Part shown: positions 1-9,375 of the stretch, piece by piece
Layout of the letters: each line of letters begins with the position of its first letter
Numbering within the stretch: position 1 is the stretch's first letter
Source of the DNA: Chitinophaga cymbidii
GTDB lineage: Bacteria; Bacteroidota; Bacteroidia; Chitinophagales; Chitinophagaceae
NCBI RefSeq assembly: GCF_007992715.1
Contig: NZ_BKAU01000004.1
Coordinates: forward strand, 186,001-250,000
DNA length: 64,000 nt
Reading direction: 5' to 3'
Notes under the pieces: generated by a model
Told to the model about the DNA's origin: nothing
Seen by the model: the letters and a program-made list of their open reading frames with translations, nothing else
The model's database searches: none
Made by a program: the position numbers and the translations under genes

Positions 1-161
1 GGCAATACTAATTTACAAAATAGATCGCAGATTTTAAATATTAAAGAGGAGATAAATTTGACGACACATTAAGTGTTAATTTGATGTATAATCTTTGTGA
101 TCTCCGCTAAATAAGAAGGAGATTTGCATCCTAACGATCCGCTGTATATCTTTAGCAGCGC

Positions 162-779
162 GTGACCAGTAGTAACAAAATCTTAAATCCGGGCGAATCT
201 TATGCCAGCCTGCCTGATAAAGCGCTTTGGAGCAAGTTGATAGAAGGCGATAAAGACGCATTGGCCTTCATCTACCGGTCATATTTCACTTCCCTTTTTA
301 AGTACGGCATGAAGCTGAACCCGGACGAAAGCCTCGTCAAGGACAGCATCCACGATATCTTCGTCAGCATCTGGTTGAGCCGGGAACGCCTGTCCCTTAC
401 CGATTCCATCAAGTATTACCTGCTCGCCAGCCTGAAAAGAAAGATCTCCGCGCAATTGCAGAAAGGTCAGCCGGACGGGTTGCTGGAACACCTTTCCGGT
501 AGCGAGCATTCCCCGGAAGATGCGCTGATCGGGGAGCAGTCCGGCCTGGAGCTGCGGGCAAAGCTCGCAAAGGTAATGGACCAGCTGCCGCCGCGCCAGA
601 AGGAGATCCTGCACCTCCGCTTTTACGAAGGGCTGGACCCCCGGCAGACGGCCGCCATTATGGACCTGAGCATTAATTCGGCTTACGTGCTGCTGTCCAA
701 AGCGCTGAACTATCTGAAAAAGCACAGCGACCAGATCATGATCAGTCTTTTTTTACTGCTCGAAGTGATTCATTATTAA
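162..779 (+). CDS. ECF RNA polymerase sigma factor, FecI-like
   Basis: Directs RNA polymerase to a small regulon, presumably the SusC/SusD genes that follow. Of 205 residues, about 30-95 look like sigma region 2 and about 135-190 like region 4, including LPPRQKEILHLRF and a helix-turn-helix. A GTG start is forced: a TAG stop lies in frame at 153-155 and the next Met (MKLNP) would cut into region 2. No Shine-Dalgarno sits at the usual distance; the AGAAGGAGA at 114-122 is about 40 nt upstream. The C-terminal tail is hydrophobic (ISLFLLLEVIHY). The neighbour 83 nt downstream is a FecR anti-sigma, so the pair probably responds to substrate through the STN domain of the next SusC. The family call is firm; the regulon is inferred. 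Confidence 0.93.
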   Translation: MTSSNKILNPGESYASLPDKALWSKLIEGDKDALAFIYRSYFTSLFKYGMKLNPDESLVKDSIHDIFVSIWLSRERLSLTDSIKYYLLASLKRKISAQLQKGQPDGLLEHLSGSEHSPEDALIGEQSGLELRAKLAKVMDQLPPRQKEILHLRFYEGLDPRQTAAIMDLSINSAYVLLSKALNYLKKHSDQIMISLFLLLEVIHY

Positions 780-862
780 TTATTTGTGAATTTTTTTAAA
801 AATAGGCGGAAAATGGCGCTAAGATTCCGGCCATTCCCTGCTTTATCAGTTAAGTACCGATA

Positions 863-1864
863 ATGACTTCCAGAGATTTTTCTACAGAGGATTTTTTACA
901 ACATCCCGGTTTCCGCAAATGGGTGCTGGAAGAGGATGCAACCGAGGCTGCCTTCTGGGCGGATTGGGTGCGGCAGCATCCGGACCGGCAGGGCGACCTG
1001 CTGAAGGCAAAGGAAATGCTGCTGCTGATAGGTTCGGAGCACACGCCCGCGGCCACTGATGAAGCAGCAACATGGAGCAGGATACTGGACACCATCGGCA
1101 GCGCCAGGGTGATCACGCTTCCGCGCAAAAGGAGCTTCATCCGCCGCTGGATGCCTTATGCCGCCGCAGTAGCGGGCATTGTTGCCGCCGCATACCTGGT
1201 GCAGTTAAATTATGGCAATAAAGAAGTACGGTATGACACGGTGATGGGCGAACTGCGTACCATCGAACTGCCGGACCATTCCGTTATAAAACTGAACGTC
1301 AACTCCAACATCCGCTATGCGAAAAGCTGGGACAAAGACCAGCCGCGCGAGATATGGCTGGAGGGAGAAGCTTTCTTTTCCGTGACGCATCAGCTTAACA
1401 GCCAGCCCTTCATTGTGCATACCAATGATGTGGACATACGGGTGCTCGGTACCGAGTTCAACGTGAATACCCGCCGCGTGCAGACGCAGGTGGTGCTGGC
1501 AAAAGGAAAGGTGCAGCTGAAGCTGAACGGCCCGGAAGCGGAGCCGATCACCATGAAGCCGGGGGATATGATCGTATATTCCGCCGCCACGGCCGCGCTG
1601 ACCAACAAGCAGGTAGACCCGGAAGCCTACGCTTCCTGGCGCAGCAAGGAGCTTCGCTTCAACGAAGCCACCATTACCGAAGTGATCAGGTCCCTGCAGG
1701 ACAATATGGGCATCACTGTAGAGCTGGCGGATACCGCCATCGGATCACAGACATTTACAGGTACTATACCGCTTGATAACATCGAGGTGTTCTTCAGAAC
1801 ATTGTCACGCTCTTTTGATTTGCAAACAGAACAAACAGGAACGAAGACTTACAGGATCAAATAG
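863..1864 (+). CDS. FecR-family anti-sigma factor with DUF4974 domain
   Basis: Inner-membrane anti-sigma regulator of 333 residues. The cytoplasmic N-terminal part (1-85) would bind the upstream sigma factor. One transmembrane segment lies near 92-112 (AAAVAGIVAAAYLV). A periplasmic FecR domain covers about 125-220, with the recognisable EIWLEGEAFFSV and GTEFNVNT stretches. A DUF4974-type domain at 255-330 matches the secretin/TonB short N-terminal fold. In this family the periplasmic domain contacts the STN domain of a TonB-dependent receptor and relays substrate binding to the sigma factor. The gene order sigma, FecR, STN-SusC fits this. Sure of family; the signal is unknown. Confidence 0.94.
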   Translation: MTSRDFSTEDFLQHPGFRKWVLEEDATEAAFWADWVRQHPDRQGDLLKAKEMLLLIGSEHTPAATDEAATWSRILDTIGSARVITLPRKRSFIRRWMPYAAAVAGIVAAAYLVQLNYGNKEVRYDTVMGELRTIELPDHSVIKLNVNSNIRYAKSWDKDQPREIWLEGEAFFSVTHQLNSQPFIVHTNDVDIRVLGTEFNVNTRRVQTQVVLAKGKVQLKLNGPEAEPITMKPGDMIVYSAATAALTNKQVDPEAYASWRSKELRFNEATITEVIRSLQDNMGITVELADTAIGSQTFTGTIPLDNIEVFFRTLSRSFDLQTEQTGTKTYRIK

Positions 1865-1961
1865 TATCAACTGAAATTTTTTAATCAGAAAAATATCTCC
1901 CAAAAAGGGGGAAAGACAGTGCTATGCCTTATTCGTACACAACCAACCTAAATCATTTGCT

Positions 1962-4900
1962 ATGGTAGAAATTTACGCCGGGAGATTATGCGGAAGCCTG
2001 GCGCTGGCATTGCTGACCGGACTGGTTTATCCGTTAAAGACTTCAGCCGCCCGCGTGAGCCAGGGCCAGTTAACTATGGTACAACGGGAAGTGCCTTCAG
2101 AAGGGCGCAAAGTACCGTTAAAGAGTGTGCTCGCAGAGCTTGAGCAATTGTACGAGGTGCGCATCAACTACACCGGTAACACTATTAACGGCATCACTAC
2201 GCAGAGACCTGCGGCCAAGGTGAATGCCGAAAAGCTGATCGACTATCTCAGCAATTTCCTGCGTCCGCTGGGCCTTGACGTAGAGCAGGCAGCGCAGGAC
2301 CATTTCATCATATACAAAAAGGAAAGGCGGCATCAGCCCGCGGAAAAGCAACCGGAAGCGGCCGCTATCCCGGATCAGCCCGCTACCGGCACGCAGCAGC
2401 TGCACCTGGAAAGCGTTACGCAGCAGCAACCTTCCGTTTCCGGCCAGATAACGGATGAATCCGGTGTGCCTTTGCCGGGCGTGACCATTGTTGTGAAAGG
2501 CACTTTCAATGGCGCAAAGACAGATGAAAACGGCCGGTACACCTTACGGAACGTGCCGCCGAACGCCACGCTCGTTTTCAGCTACATCGGTTATAAAACG
2601 CAGGAAGTAAAAGTAAACACCCGCAAGTCCATCGACGTAAAACTGCTCACAGATGTGCAGTCCATGAAAGACTTTGTGGTCAACGGTTACCAGAAGCTCA
2701 ACAAGGAAAGCTATACCGGCTCGGCGATCGTGATAACGGGAGAGGAGATCAAGCGCTTCAACCCGCAGAACATCCTCGCCAGCATACAGGCGTACGACCC
2801 GTCTTTCCGGATCATCGAGAATAACATGGCGGGCTCCAATCCCAATGCCCTGCCCACGATCAACGTGCGCGGCGCTACGTCCATGCCTACCGGCGATCCA
2901 CAGCTGCTGAGCCGCAACGATCTTGCGCAGATCACCAACCTGCCCATGTTCATGCTCGACGGTTACCAGGTGGGCATTCAGACCATCTATGACCTGGACG
3001 CGAACAGGATCGAAGCAATTACCTTGTTGAAAGACGCGGCCGCCACCGCCATCTACGGCTCGCGTGCTTCCAACGGGGTGGTGATCATCCGCACCAAACA
3101 ACCGAAAGAAGGCGCGCTCGAAGTGTATTACAACTACGAGCTGAACGTTACAACGCCAGACCTCACAGCCTACAGCGTATTGAACGCTTCCGAGAAGCTG
3201 GAATACGAAAGGCTCGCCGGGCTGTACACCTCCAACGGGCTGGATAGCCAGGATGACCTGGAAAAACAGTATTTCGATAAAAGAAGGAACGTGCTGAGCG
3301 GCGTGAACACTTACTGGCTGGCGCAACCGCTGGCCACGGATTTCGGGCACAAGCATTCCGTATCGCTGCAGGGCGGTTCGCCTTCCCTGCGGTACGGCGT
3401 GGACGCGCGGTACCAGACCAACAATGGCGTGATGAAAGGCTCCGGCAGGGACCGTTACAGCCTTTCCACCAGCCTCGCCTACAACCTGCAGAACAACAAG
3501 CTGCTGTTCCGCAACGCCTTCACCATTTCACAGGTGAACGGCAGGGAGTCCAACTACGGCGGATTTGAAAAATATGTGCGTATGAATCCCTACTATCCTA
3601 AAACGGATTCCAGCGGCCGCATCATGAAGGAAGTAGGTCAGTGGCGGTACCGTGACGGTGTGGACCGCGTGAGCGGGAACCCCGTGAACGCGCCGGTGTT
3701 CAATCCCCTGTACGAAGCCACCATCGGCAGCTTCGACAAGAACGAATACCTGGAGTTCATGGATGCATTTTCCGCGGAATACAATCCCAGCGCCGCCTGG
3801 AGGATACATGGCACCATCAGCCTCACCAAAAGGAAACAGGTGGCGGACAAGTTCGTATCGCCGTTGAGCAACGAATTCTGGCACTATTCCACGGCGGACC
3901 TGAAAGACCGCGGCAAGTATTATTACAAAAGCGAAGACTTTACGCAGGTGGACGGTAACCTGACCGTGAACTATAACAAGTCCTTCGCCAATGCGCACTT
4001 CCTGAACTTCTCCCTGGGCACCAACATCCAGGCATCGAAATTCACTGGAAGGGAGTTCGTGGCGGAAGGGTTTACGAACGACCGTTTTACGGACGTGTCT
4101 TTTGCACGCCGCTATGAAAGGGACAAGGCGCCTACCGGTTCCATTTCGGAAGACCGGCTGATCGGCGCTTTCCTGTCCTTTAACTACTCCTGGCAGAACC
4201 GCTTCCTGATGGACGGTACCGTGCGGGTGGACGGCTCTTCCAAATTCGGCTCCGAATCAAGGATGGCGCCCTTCTGGTCTTACGGCATAGGCTGGAACCT
4301 CCACAACGAAAAGATGTTCCGCAACACCATCTTCAATCAATTGCGGATCAAGGCCACTACCGGGCTTACAGGGGATATATCGTTCCCCGCCTATTTGTCC
4401 AACACCACTTACACTTACTACACGAACGACTGGTATTCCACCGGCGTGGGCACAGTTTTCGCGGCATACGGCAACTCGCGGCTGCAATGGCAGCGCACGC
4501 AGAACTACGATCTGAGCCTGGAAGCGTCCATGTTCAAAGACCGTTTGTACATCTCTCCGCGCTACTATCACAAGCTGACGAAAGACCTGCTGACGGACAT
4601 CAACGTACCCCCGTCCACCGGCTTCTCCCAATACAAGGAAAACCTCGGTGAAATGGTGAACAAGGGTTTTGAAGTGTACTTCCGCGCCAACGTGCTCCGC
4701 GGCCGCGACTGGTCCTTCAACCTCAACGCCAACTTCGGCCACAACACCAACGTGATCACCCGCATCTCCGATGCGCTGAAGAACTTCAATGATGAGGTAG
4801 ACAAGCTGCAGCAAGGCGACTCTTCACTGAGAACGCGCCCGCTGCTCCGTTACCAGGAAGGGCAATCCCTCAACACCATCTACGCGGTAAAATCCCTCGG

Positions 4901-5450
4901 CATCGACCCCGAGAACGGCCGCGAGATCTTCCTCAACTCAGACGGCACCACCACTTACACGTATGATGTGCGCAACACCGTACCGGTAGGGGACCAGACG
5001 CCGAAGCTCGACGGCTATTTCGGCGGCAGCTTCGTGTACAAGAACTTCGTGCTGGAATTCAGCTTCTACACCCGCCTCGGTGGCGATATCTACAACCAGA
5101 CGCTGATAGACCGCGTGGAGAACGCGGACCCGCGGTATAATGTGGACAGCCGCGTGCTGGCCGAAAGATGGCGGCAGCCGGGCGATCATACCTTTTACAA
5201 GGACATCGCCGATCTGTCCTTTACACGCACCACTTCCCGGTTCGTGCAAAGAGAGAACAGGGTTGAGTTCAAATCGGTATACATGTCGTACGAGCCACCG
5301 GCGAAGCTATACAAGCGCCTGAAGATGAAGAACCTCCGGTTCGCACTGAACATGAACGACCTGGCCTACTGGTCCAGCATACAGGTGGAAAGAGGGATCA
5401 ACTATCCTTTCGCCCGGAGCTTCACCTTCTCAATATCCACCAGGTTCTAA
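1962..5450 (+). CDS. SusC/RagA-type TonB-dependent outer-membrane transporter with STN domain
   Basis: Outer-membrane import barrel of 1162 residues that would work with the SusD lipoprotein encoded 11 nt downstream. Order of domains: signal sequence (about 1-35), STN signalling domain (about 50-120), carboxypeptidase-regulatory-like repeat (about 155-225, PLPGVTIVVKGT), plug (about 240-390, with the SusC-typical AIYGSRASNGVVIIRTK) and a long beta-barrel ending in an aromatic residue (FTFSISTRF). The STN domain marks it as a receptor that also signals to the FecR and sigma factor upstream. Substrate cannot be read from sequence; no glycosidase lies in this operon, so a non-glycan ligand such as a peptide or small molecule is possible. 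Confidence 0.95.
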   Translation: MVEIYAGRLCGSLALALLTGLVYPLKTSAARVSQGQLTMVQREVPSEGRKVPLKSVLAELEQLYEVRINYTGNTINGITTQRPAAKVNAEKLIDYLSNFLRPLGLDVEQAAQDHFIIYKKERRHQPAEKQPEAAAIPDQPATGTQQLHLESVTQQQPSVSGQITDESGVPLPGVTIVVKGTFNGAKTDENGRYTLRNVPPNATLVFSYIGYKTQEVKVNTRKSIDVKLLTDVQSMKDFVVNGYQKLNKESYTGSAIVITGEEIKRFNPQNILASIQAYDPSFRIIENNMAGSNPNALPTINVRGATSMPTGDPQLLSRNDLAQITNLPMFMLDGYQVGIQTIYDLDANRIEAITLLKDAAATAIYGSRASNGVVIIRTKQPKEGALEVYYNYELNVTTPDLTAYSVLNASEKLEYERLAGLYTSNGLDSQDDLEKQYFDKRRNVLSGVNTYWLAQPLATDFGHKHSVSLQGGSPSLRYGVDARYQTNNGVMKGSGRDRYSLSTSLAYNLQNNKLLFRNAFTISQVNGRESNYGGFEKYVRMNPYYPKTDSSGRIMKEVGQWRYRDGVDRVSGNPVNAPVFNPLYEATIGSFDKNEYLEFMDAFSAEYNPSAAWRIHGTISLTKRKQVADKFVSPLSNEFWHYSTADLKDRGKYYYKSEDFTQVDGNLTVNYNKSFANAHFLNFSLGTNIQASKFTGREFVAEGFTNDRFTDVSFARRYERDKAPTGSISEDRLIGAFLSFNYSWQNRFLMDGTVRVDGSSKFGSESRMAPFWSYGIGWNLHNEKMFRNTIFNQLRIKATTGLTGDISFPAYLSNTTYTYYTNDWYSTGVGTVFAAYGNSRLQWQRTQNYDLSLEASMFKDRLYISPRYYHKLTKDLLTDINVPPSTGFSQYKENLGEMVNKGFEVYFRANVLRGRDWSFNLNANFGHNTNVITRISDALKNFNDEVDKLQQGDSSLRTRPLLRYQEGQSLNTIYAVKSLGIDPENGREIFLNSDGTTTYTYDVRNTVPVGDQTPKLDGYFGGSFVYKNFVLEFSFYTRLGGDIYNQTLIDRVENADPRYNVDSRVLAERWRQPGDHTFYKDIADLSFTRTTSRFVQRENRVEFKSVYMSYEPPAKLYKRLKMKNLRFALNMNDLAYWSSIQVERGINYPFARSFTFSISTRF

Positions 5451-5461
5451 AAAGTACAGCG

Positions 5462-6919
5462 ATGAAGAAATATCTGATATCTATCATAACAATATGCGCT
5501 TTCGCTTCCTGCAGCAAATGGCTGGATGTTACGCCGAAGTCGGAAGTATCGAAAGACGCGCTTTTTGAAACGGAAGACGGGTTCAAGGAAGCCATCAACG
5601 GCCTGTACAGCAGGTTCACCAAAGAGCAGCTGTTTGGCCGCGAGCTGACGGTGGGCACGCTGGACGCCATGGCGCAGAATTATAACATGGATGCATTCGA
5701 CAGCTGGGGGTACCGCCAGGCCATGCAGTTCAGCTACGGACAGCAGACCTTTATGGAAAGAAGGGATGAAATATGGCTGGGCTATTACAATGTGATCGCT
5801 AACGCCAACCTCATCCTCGAAAATATTGATGAAAGAGCTGGCATCTTTTCCGGTAACAACTATGCGGTCATCAAAGGTGAAGCGCTGGCGATGCGCGGCT
5901 TCAGCCATTTTGATGTGCTGCGGCTGTTTGCCGATTCCTACGCGGCGGACCCCAATGGCAAGGGTATTCCCTACGTGACGGCGTTCAGCAAAGACATCCC
6001 GCCGCTGTTCAAGGTGGGAGAGGCGATAGAGCTGGTGATCAAAGACCTGCTTGCCGCGAAGGAGTTGCTGCGCGCAACAGACCCCATCGTGATGCCGGGC
6101 TACAAGGTCGGTTATCCGAATGCGGATACCGCCACCGAAACACAAGGCGACCTGTTCCTGCAGGTACGCCGCCACCGCATGAACTATTACGCGGTATGCG
6201 GCGAGCTGGCAAGGGTGTACCTCTACAAGAACGACAAGGAAAATGCGCTGGCCAATGCGCTGGAAGTGATCAACTCCGGCAAGTTCCCCTGGACGAAGCA
6301 GGCGGATTTTATGAATTCGGATGATGAGAAGAAAGACAGGATATTGTACAACGAACTGCTCTTCGCCTTCTACGCGCCGAATGCCACCGACCGCATCCGG
6401 GACGTGCTCAACAGCCAGTCCGCGCTCACGCTGATACCCTCCGAAGCGCGCAACATCTATGAAACAGGCGGTGTTGGCGCGGACGATTTCCGCTTCAAGC
6501 AATGGTTCCAGGAAGAATCCGGCAGCGCCGGCACTTACCTGCGGGTGATGAAATACGTACGCGACCCGGACGCCAACCTGTACGACCAGGTGGTGCCCGC
6601 CATCCGCCTGAGCGAGATGTACTACATCGCTGCGGAATGCACATTTGATACAGACCCGGGGAAAGCATGGGACTATTTCAATACGGTAAGGCTGTACAGG
6701 GGCATCGGCACTCAGCTGAGCGACCCTTCCAAAGCAGTATTCATGGCGGAACTGCTGAAAGAATTCCGCAAGGAGATGTTCTCCGAAGGCCAGCTGTTCT
6801 ACATGTACAAACGCCTGAATACCCACATCACCGGTCCCTCCGGCAGCTCTATAGCGCCTTCCAGGGCCATTTTCGTGGTGCCATTCCCTGACGATGAAAT
6901 CGCATACGGTAACAGATAA
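5462..6919 (+). CDS. SusD/RagB-family surface lipoprotein
   Basis: Substrate-binding lid for the SusC barrel just upstream. The 485-residue protein starts with a lipoprotein signal peptide whose lipobox ends in FASC, cysteine at residue 17, so the mature protein would be anchored in the outer membrane. The N-terminal SusD-like part (WLDVTPKSEV, residues 18-210) carries the TPR-type helices and KGEALAMRGFSHFDVLRLFA, a hallmark of the family. The C-terminal half contains the usual RLSEMYYIAAEC helix followed by a short EF-like tail. Gene spacing indicates cotranscription with the barrel and with the lipoprotein genes that follow. Ligand unknown. Confidence 0.95.
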   Translation: MKKYLISIITICAFASCSKWLDVTPKSEVSKDALFETEDGFKEAINGLYSRFTKEQLFGRELTVGTLDAMAQNYNMDAFDSWGYRQAMQFSYGQQTFMERRDEIWLGYYNVIANANLILENIDERAGIFSGNNYAVIKGEALAMRGFSHFDVLRLFADSYAADPNGKGIPYVTAFSKDIPPLFKVGEAIELVIKDLLAAKELLRATDPIVMPGYKVGYPNADTATETQGDLFLQVRRHRMNYYAVCGELARVYLYKNDKENALANALEVINSGKFPWTKQADFMNSDDEKKDRILYNELLFAFYAPNATDRIRDVLNSQSALTLIPSEARNIYETGGVGADDFRFKQWFQEESGSAGTYLRVMKYVRDPDANLYDQVVPAIRLSEMYYIAAECTFDTDPGKAWDYFNTVRLYRGIGTQLSDPSKAVFMAELLKEFRKEMFSEGQLFYMYKRLNTHITGPSGSSIAPSRAIFVVPFPDDEIAYGNR

Positions 6920-6929
6920 AAAAGCAGCG

Positions 6930-7763
6930 ATGAAAAAATTACTGACAACAGGAATATTCGGGATCATATGCTTCTGCGCCTGTGAGAAAACAGTGGAGCA
7001 GGTATATACCTCCCCGGACAACATATATTTTGACTTTGACAATCCGGAAGAGGATTATGAAAGGATAGACAGTATCACCTATTCTTTCGCGCTGTATCCT
7101 GAAAAGGGAACGGATACGGTATACCTGCCTGTGCGCATCACCGGCATGCGCAAAAGCGCGGACAGAAAATTCAGGCTGACGGTGATCGACAGCGTTACCA
7201 CTGCCGTAGCCGGCGTGCACTACAAGGCGATAGAGCCGGAGTACATCATGCCAGCGGATTCCGGCAAGGTAAAGGTGCCCGTGATCCTCTACAGCTCCGA
7301 TGCTGCGCTGAAGGAACGCTCTGTGCGGATAAAGTTCCGCCTGGTATCTACCGAAGATTTTGCCGTGACCAACTACGCTTACGATACCGCGAAGGTGATC
7401 TTCTCCAACCGCCTCGAACAGCCCACCTGGTGGAACGTATGGGCCGGCGAGCTGGGCGCTTATTCCCGTGTGAAACATGAGCTGTTCATCCGTACCTCCG
7501 GTACCACAGAGCTGCCTGCCGTGCCATCCGGGGAAGTAGTGCCCATGGCGCTGTTCTTTACCCGTACTTTCCGCAGCTTTTTGTCCGACCCCTTCGCATG
7601 GGTAGCCGCCAACCCGGAGAAAGGGTATGTGCTGGAACCGGCGGGCGCGGGGAAGTATAACTTCTTCAGCACAACGAATCCCGACCTGAAGTATCCGCTG
7701 GAATTGAACACGGCGGACAACAAATACTATTTCCGGGATGAAAAGGGTAACCGTATTGTATAA
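6930..7763 (+). CDS. DUF4843-type lipoprotein
   Basis: Predicted exported lipoprotein of 277 residues from the ATG at 6930, which gives a clean signal peptide with lipobox CFCAC. An in-frame ATG 36 nt earlier would overlap the SusD gene and spoil the signal peptide. The body holds a beta-rich domain (about 45-140: DTVYLPVRITG, VHYKAIEP, VKVPVILY) that matches the DUF4843 pattern seen beside SusC/SusD genes in Bacteroidota. It is probably a surface accessory of the transporter. Molecular role is unknown, and the DUF assignment is from pattern memory rather than a search. Confidence 0.8.
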   Translation: MKKLLTTGIFGIICFCACEKTVEQVYTSPDNIYFDFDNPEEDYERIDSITYSFALYPEKGTDTVYLPVRITGMRKSADRKFRLTVIDSVTTAVAGVHYKAIEPEYIMPADSGKVKVPVILYSSDAALKERSVRIKFRLVSTEDFAVTNYAYDTAKVIFSNRLEQPTWWNVWAGELGAYSRVKHELFIRTSGTTELPAVPSGEVVPMALFFTRTFRSFLSDPFAWVAANPEKGYVLEPAGAGKYNFFSTTNPDLKYPLELNTADNKYYFRDEKGNRIV

Positions 7764-7780
7764 CTTATTATTGACCGTAC

Positions 7781-9208
7781 ATGCAAAAATATCTGATATA
7801 TATGTTGGGCGGCCTGTTGTTGCTGGCAGCCTGCTCAAAGGATAAGGGCAATTACGATTACATCGATGTTCCCGATCCGGTTGTTACCAACCTGGATACG
7901 GCTTACGTAGCCATTTCGGGAGACAGCCTGATCGTCAGCCCGAAAATAACGCTGCGTTCCGGTAACAACGATTACTCCTGCTTCTGGAAGATCAGCGTGC
8001 CGGAAAAGGCCACCACACTGGATTATGAAGGGAAGGAACTGCGGATCGTATTCGGTCTCGGGCCGAACCGTTATAATGTATTGCTGAAGGTGCAGGACAA
8101 TAACACCGGCCAGCGGTACTTCTATGAGTTTGTGATCAAAGGCCAGACCGAGTTTACAAGAGGCACCCTGGTACTGAGCAACCAGGGCGAGCATTCCATT
8201 CTCTCGTTCCTGAAACCGGACGGCACCGTGCAACCCGACATTTACCAGGCGGTGAACGGCGAATCCCTGCCGGGCGGCGGCATGCAACTGGTGCCCATCC
8301 GTCACCAGTTCTACATGAACCAGCTCAATTTCTACTGGCTGACCTACAGCGGTGGCGGCAGCGGCGCCGTGCAGCTGGATGCGAGCACCCTGCAACGCTC
8401 CAAAACCCTCGCGGAAAATTTCTACGAAGCGCCTGACAACATCCGGGTAGACTACATGCTGAATATGATCGACGGATTGACCACCGGCGTTTTCAACGGC
8501 AAAGTGTACCGCGGGACCTTTGAAACAGCGCCGTTCTGGCCGTACTACGGCTTCTGGGGCGTGCCCATCGAAGGAAATTATGCACTGCATCCGCAGCTCT
8601 TGCAGAACGGCTACGACAACCCCGGCGATTCCTACCTGTTCGGCTTCGAGAAGAACAAAAAGCAATTCGTCCGCTTCCTCGGCAATACTTACTTCGATAC
8701 CTCATCTTATACGGTTGCCATTCCCGATACGGCCTTCAATCCGAAGAATCTCAAAATGGACCTGATCCACATGGAGCGGTTCAACGACGATAACCTGTAT
8801 GCGTATTGCGACAGCATGGGTAAAAAAATAGAACTGCGCTTCTCCGTGCAGTTCACCGGCGGGAACAGAACGTTCAGGGCTTTGGAGAAACGTGAGTTTG
8901 CCGGCGCTTCCTTGCTCACGGCAGACACCAAATGGGCCAGCTCGCCCATCCGCGTGTTCTTCTTTACGTCCAACGACAAGATATACCGCTACAATCCGCT
9001 CAGTGAAGAGCTGCGCACGCTGGACGCCGGTTTTAACGGCAAGAAAGTGACCATGCTCAAAGTGCTGAACAACGGCGACCTGCTGGTGGCCGGAACGGAG
9101 GGCAGCCTCTACTTCCTGGATATCAGCACCGGCCACAACGGCACGGTCATCAAGCAGGTGGACGGTATCCCCGGCGCACCCGCGGATATTCTGCACCGGG
9201 AAGAATAA
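7781..9208 (+). CDS. PKD-like family surface lipoprotein
   Basis: Last gene of the operon, 475 residues. Lipoprotein signal peptide with lipobox LLAAC (Cys at about residue 18). An Ig/PKD-like segment follows (about 35-120, DNNTGQRYFYEFVIKG), then a repeat-rich region that reads like a beta-propeller or similar (TRGTLVLSNQG, near the end LLVAGTEGSLYFLDI). The SusC-SusD-DUF4843-PKD-like order is a recurrent Bacteroidota arrangement, supporting a role as a surface-exposed binding subunit of this uptake complex. A strong hairpin with U-tract follows 24 nt after the stop, so the operon ends here. Ligand unknown. Confidence 0.78.
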   Translation: MQKYLIYMLGGLLLLAACSKDKGNYDYIDVPDPVVTNLDTAYVAISGDSLIVSPKITLRSGNNDYSCFWKISVPEKATTLDYEGKELRIVFGLGPNRYNVLLKVQDNNTGQRYFYEFVIKGQTEFTRGTLVLSNQGEHSILSFLKPDGTVQPDIYQAVNGESLPGGGMQLVPIRHQFYMNQLNFYWLTYSGGGSGAVQLDASTLQRSKTLAENFYEAPDNIRVDYMLNMIDGLTTGVFNGKVYRGTFETAPFWPYYGFWGVPIEGNYALHPQLLQNGYDNPGDSYLFGFEKNKKQFVRFLGNTYFDTSSYTVAIPDTAFNPKNLKMDLIHMERFNDDNLYAYCDSMGKKIELRFSVQFTGGNRTFRALEKREFAGASLLTADTKWASSPIRVFFFTSNDKIYRYNPLSEELRTLDAGFNGKKVTMLKVLNNGDLLVAGTEGSLYFLDISTGHNGTVIKQVDGIPGAPADILHREE

Positions 9209-9232
9209 CATAAACAACTATTCTATGAATAA

Positions 9233-9267
9233 AAGGCGCATCCTGAAAAGCAGGGTGCGCCTTTTTT
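9233..9267 (+). terminator. Rho-independent terminator of the first SusCD operon
   Basis: A 13-bp stem (9233-9245 with 9251-9263, one T:G wobble) closes a 5-nt loop and is followed by a run of T at 9262-9267. It lies just past the stop of the PKD-like lipoprotein gene. Confidence 0.88.
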
Positions 9268-9375
9268 GCGTCAGCTACCGGGGCACGAAAATTGATCCGT
9301 TCCGCAGCAATAAAAATCCGTTTTTCCGTATAACAGCCGCCAGGCAATGCAGAAATTGCGGCAAATCTTTTTACC

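Noticed and set aside
1..161. Promoter for the first sigma factor (TATAATCTTTG around 87-97)
   Set aside because: It resembles the TAnnTTTG box but with one extra base, and no well-placed -33 element was found, so it was not listed as a feature.
5447..7042. Long open frame antisense to the first SusD gene (about 531 codons)
   Set aside because: It mirrors the codon bias of the plus-strand SusD and shows no family pattern, no signal sequence and low-complexity His/Val/Gly-rich composition. Similar antisense frames occur opposite the SusC genes, GH76, GH127, GH78 and GH2.
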